Of a stretch of DNA of 64,000 bases, positions 35,501 to 45,700 are shown one piece after another. The notes beneath the pieces were generated by a model. The model searched no databases and was not told where the DNA came from. It saw nothing but the letters and a program-made list of their open reading frames with translations. This DNA is from Gyrodactylus bullatarudis. Its lineage: Eukaryota; Platyhelminthes; Monogenea; Gyrodactylidea; Gyrodactylidae. Made by a program: the position numbers and the translations under genes. Within the stretch, counting starts at the first letter, position 1, and every line of letters begins with the position of its first letter. Location of the stretch: NCBI GenBank assembly GCA_012064415.1, contig SSNU01000106.1, positions 248,001-312,000 of the forward strand, read 5' to 3'.

Positions 35501-38372
35501 GGCCTACTCTAGAGTTTTTATACTTACGTTGATAAAGTGAAAGTTTGATAAGAGATAAAACTGAGTGCCATGTTCGATAGTCTTGGGAAGGACATTGGAT
35601 ATTTGTTCCATATTCCCTTGATTTTCAATGATATAGGACCTATTCGAGTCTAAATTCCAAGCGACCTTGTTGAAATAATAAATTAATGTAAACTGTTGGA
35701 AGTGATCCGGATCTGGATGGGTTTCATCCTTAACAGGAATCATTGGGGGTTTCAATTCTTTCGGGAGATTAATTCGACATCCAAAATTTAATTGGTTCTG
35801 TTGCTTTGCTTCGTCAAAGTTGAATTGAATCTCAGACAGGGGAAGGTTTATTAAGAAGAGACTAGGCTCGTTGATTTGGTCGAGATTTGAGGATAATTGA
35901 AATTCTCGGTTTCTCTCATCAGACGTGACAGTCAGATTAAAGGAAATTTCATCCTTTTTAGTTGTTTTCATAGGTTTCTCACAGTTTCTTACCAGGCCGT
36001 ATTGGCCAGACTTGGTAAAGATGAGGTGGAGATTACGATTGAAAATGTTAAAGTACTCTCCAACGTTAAGTTGTGGCATTATGAGGGTCTTTTTGTCGGG
36101 GTTTGTTGAAAAGAGATGGAATTCTAGTTGAGTGAAATAGCTACGCCAGATGGCCATGGCCTCTTTGGGGAAGGGTTTTGATTGTTTTGAACTAATTTCC
36201 TGGTGATAATTCATCCAAACATCTAATAAAAGTTTGTTAATTTTTATCATCTTTTAAATCCCCTTTGCTCGTAGTAAAAAAAATTTATTAAAGCAACTTG
36301 TCAGTCGATAGAGATGTCGTTGAAAAAAAAAGATCAAGTTGAAGAGACCACAACTTTCATGAAATTTAATTTCAAAAGAGATGGTTTGAGCAATGATTTA
36401 AGGAGAAAGTTAACTAATCTCAAATACAATTGAAAATTGTGTTTAAAACTCAGAGATCAACGTTCAAACTGAAGAGAAGACTCTATTGATTTATAAATTC
36501 TAATGTGACTGCGGAGCTAATTATATAGGACACACAATCAGAAAGTTGTCAACTAGAGGGAACGATCATCTTAAGAAAGACACAGCGGTGACTAGGAGGA
36601 GCCATGAGGCTTCAATTTCGAATTTTTCAATTTTATACAAAAACCCAATTGATGACAGTACAGACGTTTGAGTGATGGAGAAAAACTTGTGTATTCGAAA
36701 AAATTATTCCTACAACCTTCAACTATCTTGGCCTATGTGAGCTTTTTCACTTTTCTCTCCACTATTGCTATTTATTGGAGATTTTTGGTGTTATTTTTAG
36801 TTCACATTTATTCTAATCTTGTTCAACTTTTACTATTTCTTTCAGAATTTTTAAATTACTATCTTGAATGAATCTTTCAACTGTTATCATTATCAGAGAG
36901 ACTCTACTCTCTAATTGACCAGGACCTTTGTTTTTAATATATCCTTTTCAAATTAATTAGAAATCTGTTGGGGTGGATTTCAACTAACCAAGTAATGATT
37001 TTTGTGACAAGTCTGGATCCCTTGAGGAGATGAAATAAATTCGACATAGGATGAGTAAAAGATGCAGTTCAATTTTTGCAATTTCTTTCTGGTCAATTTC
37101 ATGGTGGGCATTTTCTCCATCGATAATGACAACGTTGTTCTGAATGAATTTGTTTGAGCAAAAGGAATAATCTTTCTGGTCCATCTATAAAAGAAGGGGG
37201 GAGGTAAATGGGCAAAATTTGAAAAGAATAATAATACTCACAAATGATTTTACATAATTGTAAAAAACTGAATTCTCTGCCAGGCTAAAGAAATTTCCAA
37301 AATAGATGGAACTATCTTTTAAACTTTTACAACGTGCCAAACTGATGTGCGCACAATCAAATGAGCGCTTTAGTTTGTTAGATAAGATGGCCTGAAACTG
37401 TTTTGTGATCAATTCTGTCCAAATGAACGAATCATCTTGTGAACTGATTGAGACCAGGTTCTTCAAGGATTTGGAGAGATTCTTTGGGTGATAGAGGGAA
37501 ATAGCATTGGTCACAAAGCTCGTAAGAATACGTGGAATCCATTCCTCAACAATGAGAATCTTAAAAAGTCCTCTGATTTGAAGGTTGTTGAAAAAATCAA
37601 TACTAAAGTCAAGTCTGTTCTGATTGAACAAGTGGAAGATCATATTTCTAAGAGAGAAGTAAATTATGGGATATTTCACAAAGTCTGGAAATAAAATCTT
37701 TTCCCAAGGCGTCATATCTGTGTAGTCCCATTCGTAGAGCCGTTCGCCGAAACTTTGAATAATGGGAACTTGAAGGAAACTCGTATTTATAATCTTCGAG
37801 ACATGGTTGACATCATTGAGCATGTCCTGTTCAAAGAAATCTAGAGCAGGAACAAATTTTAGGCTGCTAATATAATCGGAGGAATTGTTCTTGACATATT
37901 TAACACGTTCATCTTCACTAACAGAGCAAGAATCTTTAAAGTGAGTCAGAATGTGTGAGCAAGTAAAGTTTTCATCACTCCTTTTATCATTGAGATTGTT
38001 TGTCTGTCGCCATTTATGGCATTTAGAACATTTTTTCCAATTACCCAAAAATGTGGTCAAGATAAAATTCAATTTGTATAGATCAATTTTATCTTCATCG
38101 AAATAATTAGAAAGCTTCCATGATTTAAAGTTTTTTCTGAAAATTTTTGAATGATATTTGATACTGTCCAAAGTTTCGTTTTTGATGTCTTGAAAACATA
38201 CAGAACAAAAGTGTTCACCAAAGGAATAATGAAACCACGAGGAGGATTCTCGGTTTCCTGCACAGTTTTTGTTAATGTTTGAAAGGCATGCTGGTCTTAT
38301 TTCATTGCAGAAGGGACTCTTACACTTTGTGAAATTAAGCGTAAAGTTGGTCTCGTAACCGCTAAAATTCAT
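32541..38372 (-). CDS. KDM1B-like: LSD2/KDM1B-like protein: zinc finger, CW and SWIRM without recognisable FAD motif
   Basis: Exons 37242-38372, 36989-37184, 35528-36222, 34365-34581, 33809-33912, 32541-32918, in phase, 906 residues. Residues 17-60 form a C4H2C2-type zinc finger (WFHYSFGEHFCSVCF resembles YHLSCGEHFCNECF of LSD2). Residues 112-150 are a CW finger (WKKCSKCHKWRQ, later CSVSEDERV). About 200-295 match the SWIRM domain (YFSLRNMIFHLF, IRGLFKILIVEEWIPRI). The amine-oxidase domain should follow, but there is no GxGxxG dinucleotide-binding loop; only faint echoes such as LFLINLPLSEIQF remain. Family members demethylate histone H3K4 using FAD; here chromatin reading without catalysis is inferred. 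The C-terminus is basic and Ser-rich. It shares a 137-bp divergent promoter with METTL16. Confidence 0.82.
36700..36866 (+). repeat. dispersed repeat R3, copy 2
   Basis: Lies in intron 2 of the LSD2-like gene (36223-36988) and matches 23097-23262 over about 165 bp with scattered changes. Confidence 0.7.
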
Positions 38373-38509
38373 ATTTTGAAATATTCAAATGCAAAATTCA
38401 TTTGAAAAAGTGTTTTTAAATCTTGATAATATCATCTTTGGTTAAAAAAGATGAAAATTTCAAAAAAATTATCAAACTGATATTATCAAAATAAATTTTG
38501 GGATAGACA
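38373..38509. promoter_or_regulatory. bidirectional promoter, LSD2-like / METTL16
   Basis: Only 137 bp separate the two divergent start codons, so both promoters and both 5' leaders must share this AT-rich segment. No clear TATA or CCAAT element is seen in it. Confidence 0.6.
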
Positions 38510-40048
38510 ATGTCATTGAATAAGTATATGCACCCTAGAAACATATACAAAAATAATTCCTTGTCGATTAAAAAGCTAAAAGGTTTCTCTGAAGATTTGG
38601 ACAAATTAACATCAGAGGCAGATGATGGTTTTCGATTCGATTTCTCTTCTCCCAAGCACTTGTCGGCGCTAGCAAAAGCTCTCTTGAAGAGAGATTTCTC
38701 ATTGACAGTTGAAATTCCACTCGAAAGACTAATTCCAACTGTTCCACTCAGGCTTAACTACATTTTGTGGTTGGAAGATATTTTCAATATGAATCAGGGA
38801 GTTTTCAGCTCAAATCCCCAAATTTTTGACATAGGAATCGGTGCTTGTTGCATTTATCCCCTTTTGGGAAGTAAAAATTCCTCGTGGTCTTTCTATGGAT
38901 CAGAAATTGACACGAAAAGTTATTATTATGCCCAAGAAAATGTTCGTAGAAACAATTTAGAAAGTAAAATTAAGACATTTTTAGCAGAGAACAGGGAGGA
39001 ATTCTTTCAAGACTTGTTTATTAAATTCCCCGAAGCTATGATTGATGTAGTCATGTCCAATCCTCCCTTTTTTGCTACACAATCTGAAGCTGTTGGCGCA
39101 GATACTACAAGAACCGACCGAAGACCGAAACCAACTTCTCTTTCAACAGCAGCTCGCCATGAATGTCAGACAATGGGCGGTGAAGTTTATTTCTCTTTCA
39201 AGTTGGCCAAAGAATCTCTCAAGTATCAAGAAAAGATTAAACTCGTGACTGTCATGTTAGGTAAAAAGTCTAGCGTCAAAACAGTAAAGAAAATGTTGGA
39301 AAAGCTCAAGATCACTCGCTTCTCGTCTTACGAGTTTTGTCAAGGCCGTGTTATGAGATGGGGTCTAGCTTGGTCGCCGAATAGTTCAATAAAATTTCCA
39401 GTCTCTGAATTCAGGGTGAAGCGAAAACTTCTGAAGCCAATGAAGATGGATGTTCCTGCTGATAACAAATTCCTTTCTGCTTACACACAAGAAATCATTT
39501 TAAACTGGTTGGAAGTGGAATTCAGAGAACTCGAAATGAAGGTTTACCAGCAAAAAAATAAATCAAAAATCGGAGGTTATCACCTTCTAATTAAGGCTTA
39601 CAAAAATACCTGGATTCATAGTCGTAGAAAAAGACGACAAGCTCAACAAAACACTAAAAACTTTGATAATAAAGAACAAATGATGACTGAACCCGATGAG
39701 GAACCCATCAAAGAACCTGAAATAAAGAAAATGCGTTTGACAGAAGAACAGACCGAGGAAAGTTCAGCTTGGTCGGAAACTGAACTCGATGATTCCACAT
39801 CGAAAGAGGTCCCAATTATTTCTGCCAATGTCTATGTGAAATCTGATCAAGTTGGCTTCAAAACTGAAGATTCCTCAGATGATGAAGGCGGATCAAATGA
39901 TGGAGACGATCGAGAGATTGCTAAAAACTTGCTCAATCAAAACAATGTTGGCCAAAACTTTTCAGTCTACTTTTACCTGGTCGACTCAGACAACTCAAAA
40001 GATGTGATTAATCAATTAATTTTGTACTTGAGAAATCGCATGAAATAA
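38510..40048 (+). CDS. METTL16: METTL16-type RNA m6A methyltransferase
   Basis: Intronless, 512 residues. The catalytic NPPF motif is at about residue 184 (VMSNPPFFATQSEA); DIGIGACCIYPLLG near residue 105 is the SAM-binding loop, and EFCQGRVMRWGLAW about residue 280 matches the METTL16 signature following it. The N-terminal MHPRNIY and FDFSSPKHLSAL are also typical. Family role: N6-adenosine methylation of U6 snRNA and of SAM-synthetase mRNA hairpins, tying splicing to SAM level. Residues 370-460 are an acidic low-complexity linker, then a short C-terminal domain with YFYLVDSDNSKDV. An AATAAA hexamer overlaps the stop codon (40044-40049). No damage seen. Confidence 0.95.
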   Translation: MSLNKYMHPRNIYKNNSLSIKKLKGFSEDLDKLTSEADDGFRFDFSSPKHLSALAKALLKRDFSLTVEIPLERLIPTVPLRLNYILWLEDIFNMNQGVFSSNPQIFDIGIGACCIYPLLGSKNSSWSFYGSEIDTKSYYYAQENVRRNNLESKIKTFLAENREEFFQDLFIKFPEAMIDVVMSNPPFFATQSEAVGADTTRTDRRPKPTSLSTAARHECQTMGGEVYFSFKLAKESLKYQEKIKLVTVMLGKKSSVKTVKKMLEKLKITRFSSYEFCQGRVMRWGLAWSPNSSIKFPVSEFRVKRKLLKPMKMDVPADNKFLSAYTQEIILNWLEVEFRELEMKVYQQKNKSKIGGYHLLIKAYKNTWIHSRRKRRQAQQNTKNFDNKEQMMTEPDEEPIKEPEIKKMRLTEEQTEESSAWSETELDDSTSKEVPIISANVYVKSDQVGFKTEDSSDDEGGSNDGDDREIAKNLLNQNNVGQNFSVYFYLVDSDNSKDVINQLILYLRNRMK

Positions 40049-40598
40049 ATCAGATCAAATTAGACATTTTATTTATTAAATTTTGTACTTGTTGTTTTGG
40101 AGAACTATAAAATTCACAATTTGAGACACGTTTTATTCAATTTAATTTAAAAGTTGGAAGAGAATATATTATTAAGAGGATTCTCGGACGTTTATGAAAA
40201 TTTACGTGAATATTTAGCTCGTATCAATTTAATTATTCTGACCGTGACTTCAACAAAGTGAAGAAAATTCTATAATAACCAATTTAATATTCTTTATTAT
40301 TGTACGATGATACAATTGTAATTGTAAAAATGAATAGAATATTATACAATTATTCACAGAGACAAAAACATGAGACAAATTGATAGTGTATTCTTGTATA
40401 ATACAAACAAAATTCAAGAGAGAAATTTCTCATCTCTATGGAAAAATTACAAAAAATCTCTCAGTTAGGATTGTTGAATAATAATATGATATTACAATGA
40501 GATACACAGTATGGATATTGTTGTCAAGTTTCTTGTTGAGTTTACATATAGAATATTATAAGATAGATGGAGGAAGAGATTTGATTGCATTCGTCCAA
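40049..40598. other. intergenic between convergent METTL16 and SPP genes
   Basis: 550 bp of AT-rich sequence holding both 3' ends; several AATAAA-like hexamers on either strand, no gene seen. Confidence 0.6.
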
Positions 40599-41776
40599 TT
40601 ATTCCTTCTTTTTGGACTCTTCCTTCTTATCACTGTCAGAGTAGCTAGAGAGAAATAGAGTTAGATGAAAAAAACATACTCCAACATTTTGTTAAAGTCT
40701 CCCTTCGCTAATGCAAAAGCAGCTGGAATGAGGGTACAAGCAGGTGACAAATACAACAACGCTGGCTGAGCATGATTGAACACGTGCATAACAAGATAAG
40801 TGCACAATAAACCGAAAATGTATGAAGCATATCCAACATGGAAATAGAACTTGCTGTCCTTCTTCAAGGAATCATCGAATCTGAGCAACATTGAGACAAA
40901 TGCCCCTGGAATAACAATATCTCCTAGACCCAACATGGAACAGCGTTGTGTGAAGAACCCATCGGTAAAGATATCTCTTGGAAATGTAACCTTAATCGGG
41001 GCATCGAAGCCTTTGGCAACGGTGACCATCACATCAGTGCCGAAAACCCAAAAGATATCATAAAAGAATAGGCCTCCAAGAAGTATGAAACCATTCAGGA
41101 ATTTATTCAGAAACAAATATTCAAGTGCAGTCACAGCAAAGACAATGCCAAAAATGTTGTTAAAGAACCAATTCTTGGTGAAAGCATACGCCAAGGCAAT
41201 AGCTAAAGATATGAGAATCAGTGGGAAATGTTTTGTTTCAAATCCAAAATTTATGAAATCTTCATCTGATTCCTTTTCATCTTTCTTATCTTGAACATTA
41301 CGCTCGTCTTTTTCATCGGGTTTCTCCGATAAAGTGAAACTATAAACATTGTTTTTCATAAGCATGGGCATTTTGTCACCAAATGTTTCTCTAAAAGTTG
41401 ATGAAAATGATAGATAATAAACAGCTTACATGAGAATCCTTGATAAGCTAAAGAAACCGGATACTGAAAATAACAAAGTAACTAGTTTGTTGATAATTTC
41501 TTTGGAAATTATCTTGAATAGAATATAAATGCCAAAAAGAGCACAACTAGCATTGACAGGGAACATGGTACACTCTTTCATTTCCAAAAATTCAATATCC
41601 TAAAATATTTCACAAGAGTTTACTTTAAATCCTTTCTTTTTTCGCGAAAGAGACCAGATACAACCAAAATATAAAGGAATGATAGCCATGAGAAAAATTA
41701 CCGAGTTTGATGCAATGTTACCCGGGAGAGAAACTGGCGGTAGCGTAGAATTTGTGGTGGCATTGACAGCGTCCAT
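40599..41776 (-). CDS. HM13/SPP: signal peptide peptidase (intramembrane aspartyl protease)
   Basis: Exons 41624-41776, 41430-41599, 40680-41390, 40599-40644; phases agree; 359 residues. Multi-pass membrane protein with catalytic YD (GGLFFYDIFWVFG) and GxGD (CSMLGLGDIVIPG) motifs and the PAL motif (AQPALLYLSPAC). The start MDAVNATTNSTLPP carries N-glycosylation sequons before the first membrane helix, as in known SPPs. The very last exon adds only 14 residues and ends KKKE, a KKXX-type ER retrieval signal. Function: cleaves leftover signal peptides and some membrane proteins in the ER membrane. It is head to head with MRRF, with 78 bp between starts. Confidence 0.97.
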
Positions 41777-41854
41777 TTCTTACGTGTTAAATGAAGTCAA
41801 ATTGGTGAAGACACAAAACAAGCATTTTACATCCTCATTTTATAACTGTTTTAA
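41777..41854. promoter_or_regulatory. bidirectional promoter, SPP / MRRF
   Basis: 78 bp between divergent start codons of a conserved ER protease and a mitochondrial translation factor; both core promoters and leaders must lie here or inside the first exons. Confidence 0.6.
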
Positions 41855-42657
41855 ATGAATAATCTTTTGAAAATTTCTAGCAATAAAATCTTTTTTAATA
41901 TCACCCACATTCTTCTTCGTGGAGTAAAATCCAAGCCACAAATTTCTGCAATCCCTTCAGAGTTCGCTAGCAAGGAGCTTTTGGAAAAGTTGAATTTCGA
42001 AAAACATGATCAAGATTTCAAAGCTGCTCTAGACAGATTTCAAAATGATCTCAAAATAAAGCTTTCCCTTCTGATAACTCCTGATAAAATATCCTCTATC
42101 AAAGTGAGCTTTTACGGGACTCTATAACTCTCTTCTCTTCCCATCATAATGTAATATACATTGTATATATTTAGATTGATCAAAACCGAACTATTGGTGA
42201 AGTATCCACGATCACCTATGACAGGTCCACGAATGAGGCTAATCCTTTGAGTGACTCCTTCATAATAGTTGATTTCCGAAATAACAAAAAATTTAAAACA
42301 AACATCTCAGATGCCCTGAGAAAGAATTTATACCCAGAGCTAAAGCAGTCCGAATACAATGGAATTGTTGAATTTCTCAATGATTCCACCATTTCGATTC
42401 GTGTCAAGTCAGTTATCACTCAAAAGGACCGTCAACAGTTGATAACTAAAGGAGAAAAGTTGATGATTTCTGCCAAAAAGAATGTTGATGCAATTTATGG
42501 AAAAATCGATGGTATTCTAAAAAATCAAAAGGAAATCAAATCTTTTCCTAAGGACCTTGTCTACAAATCCAAAGAAGGGTTCAAGGCATTTGTCAAGGAG
42601 AAGCATACAACTATCGAATCTTTATGGCAGAAAAAGATGAGAGAACTTGAAAACTAG
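41855..42657 (+). CDS. MRRF: mitochondrial ribosome recycling factor
   Basis: Exons 41855-42103 and 42175-42657 with a 71-nt intron, phase 0, 243 residues. The N-terminus (MNNLLKISSNKIFFNITHIL) is basic and amphipathic like a mitochondrial presequence. The rest fits RRF: a coiled helix FEKHDQDFKAALDRFQNDL, the beta domain around LSDSFIIVDF and SEYNGIVEFLNDSTISIRV, then the long C-terminal helices (KDRQQLITKGEKLMISAKKN). RRF splits post-termination ribosomes together with EF-G2. Convergent with CFAP206, whose stop is 97 bp beyond its own. Identification rests on fold pattern and these motifs. Confidence 0.88.
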
Positions 42658-42754
42658 TCTGTATGTTGAATTAAAACACAATAATCATTAAAATATCTTT
42701 TTTGAATATTCTCTTATTCATTCAATGGGTTTATATCATCGAAAACTACTGAGA

Positions 42755-45700
42755 CTATTGATTCTTTAGGATTTCTAACATCCGTTCAGACAATTTTATT
42801 GTGTGCTTTGACTGAAATGTTTTCAAATTAAGATCATTTTGGTCCGCTTGCTTTTGGCTCATTTCATCATGATCCTTCTTGAAATTAATCAAGTTTTGTA
42901 TAGCGTAGTAATATCCAATTCTATCATGTTTATCTTCAGAGCTTGCTGTCTTTTTGAAAATGTAGGATTTTGTGGCCACTGAAAGACCAAGATCGCGTCG
43001 TGTCTGGTTATAATTGTGCCTGATTGATGTGATAAAAGAGAAAATCACATTAAAAAAAAATTACTTCAAAATAAATAACCTAAATGCTTAGTATCTTTTA
43101 TCAAAGTCATGGCTATTTAAAATTAACCAATGAGGAGATGCCATTCTCACTAAGTCCTACAGGGAAAAGTCAACTTTTCTTCCTACCCAGCCCAGATCCT
43201 TACACTAAACTAATTCAAGAATAATGACATAAATACTACTGTTTTAATTTGAAGCAAATATTTAGCATGAATGAACTTACTTGAGGGGATATGTTTGAGT
43301 ATTCTCGTCCGGTCTAAGGTAACTTTTAAGGGTCTGACATGAATGTGTCCTACAATTCAGCAGCTTTGACTAAAATTAAAAAATTATTGTGTTTTATATG
43401 AAAATTAGTGTTTGTTTCAGAAGAATTATTTTGTTTGTTTCTGATTGGTTGAAAAGTTCTAAAATCTAATTGGTTCTAATCATCAGCTTGAAATTATCTA
43501 TGATTTAACCCTTTCAGTACCGTGGCTACATTTAACGTTATAAATTCTTTTTTCCGTTAATTTCTTTAGGTAGATTGGAATTCTTTCATCATTAAGTTCA
43601 TAAAATATCGACAAGCTACTCTTTTCAACAACCTATTTTTCATTTCTCTAGCATAATTTTAAGATCATGATCCCTGACACTGAAAAATGAAGAAATAAAG
43701 CATAATTCAAAGTGGTGTTTTGTGTTGTGGAAAGTATTATATATAACATAGCAGAAAGTTAATCTGTTCTTTCTCATAGTATAAACTAACTATAATCGAA
43801 TTATCTCCTATCAAAACTTATTAGGAGCTTAGGTATTTTGATAAAAAATGACCACCTCAGAAGAAAAAAAATGTTTTTTCTTACTATTTGTCTCAACAAA
43901 ATGTTGAAGAACATCATTTAATTTAGATTATAACGGAAAAATTTGGATTCAAAAAAAGGCTTAATAAACAGCTTATTAAAAATAGAACTGATCCTAATTA
44001 CGACCACCTATTCAAAATTTGATCCCTCCTTGGTTTTTAGAAAAGAATTGTCCTAAAAATTTTGCTATTCCTGATCAAGGAATGAATGAACAAATAACCT
44101 AGATCATGAAATTTTTTTTTGTTTTTTCTTATGATCATCTTAGTTATATGAAGATCGAACTGAAAATTTGAAAGAAATTGCATCAAATTTATCGAGTTGG
44201 TTAAACAAATAATATTTAAAGTGCATGAGTTAAGAATCCTGACTTGAAATTAGATAAAAAAGAAAGTATCATTAATTCACCTGTTTGATAGCATTTTTTC
44301 GCATGACCCATTCATTCCATTCGTAGTTTGGATCTTTATTCTTGAATTGGGGATGCAGGGCTGTTTGTAAGTAGACATTTTTCTTTTGCTTTAGAGAATT
44401 CTGGAATAAATTCTTTCTCAGAATTTCTTCCTGTGAGAAAAACTCTTCGAGATTGAAGAAAAATAACAAATCTGGTCTTCTACGTATTAGTAAATGAATC
44501 TTTCGAAAGTATCTATAGAGTGAAAATTTTATTTCTAGTTGATGAAAATAAAAACTATAAAATTATAGACTTTCGAGGTGATTTTGATCTCTACCTCTAC
44601 TAATTAATAATAAATCTTGTTCTGTAAGATTTCTACCAACATCGGTTTTAGGCTGAGTCAACAAAGTCATTAAATAAAGAGGGAAGATGATGCCAATTAT
44701 TTTACAAATAAGACCTTTGTATCTCGGGCATACTCATTACAAAAAAACTTGGCAAAATATGCATTTAACCTTTCATGTTTCACCAGTGGAACACAAAACT
44801 TTCTTGACTGATAACACTGTGCAACAAAAAAGAACTCATCAACCAAGCTGAAATTTACATATGTGGTGTAGCTTTTCGAGCTGATTCTCATGGTGTTATT
44901 CTTTTTTTCTCTCAAAGTTTTTCTCGAGTTTTTTTCCTTAGAATTGGCATAACATCTCTAGATTCTTACGTTGATCAACATAAATAGGCTTAAAAGAAAG
45001 ATAAATCATCAATTTAGGTAATGGTGGTTTTTAATAATACTTAAAATGTTACCGTGTGTCTAATTAAGCCGATTAAGTGCTCAAAAGTTGGGTTTTATCG
45101 ATTAAATTTGACAATGAATGGATAAAATTTATATCAAATTATTCATCTCTTTGAGCTGTATAAGAATATATAAATTTTACTCTTGTCAGATTTTCCTGTC
45201 AATACAGTTATGACCTCTTAAAGTTTGGAATTTGAACTGAAAAATACTTTTTTCACCTCTCAGAAATAGAAAGGAAATTTATTAAGCTACAAATATAATT
45301 CATAAAGATAGCTTCAGACTGGTGCTAACTCAAGTTAGTTAAAGAAGGGTGATTTTCGAAAATGTAGTCAAACATTTTTAAAATATTTAGGAAGTTTTTA
45401 TGAAAACCTAGGGATCTGCTATTCGAAACGTAAACAATGACATACAGTTGTGCACCAGTTTTGGTGTGTGAGAATGTGCACACCCCGATTTTTCAGCTAA
45501 AATTAAGAGTTCGTAGTTGCAATCTACTAAGAAGTAGGACAAATATATTTTAATTTTTTGGGCAAATTTTGTCATTTTTCTAGTTTCTAGAAAAAATTAC
45601 ATTTCTATCATTTTTAATAAAAAAGTTATGGGTGTTTAAATTTTGATTAAAAATGAGCTCAATTTATTGAAGAATGTTTCCTAAGTCACTGAAAAGACTT

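Noticed and set aside
44590..44665. Possible CFAP206 exon (PKTDVGRNLTEQD)
   Set aside because: Its only donors are in phase 1, and no following acceptor fits without a stop; the direct exon 5 to 6 junction is in phase.
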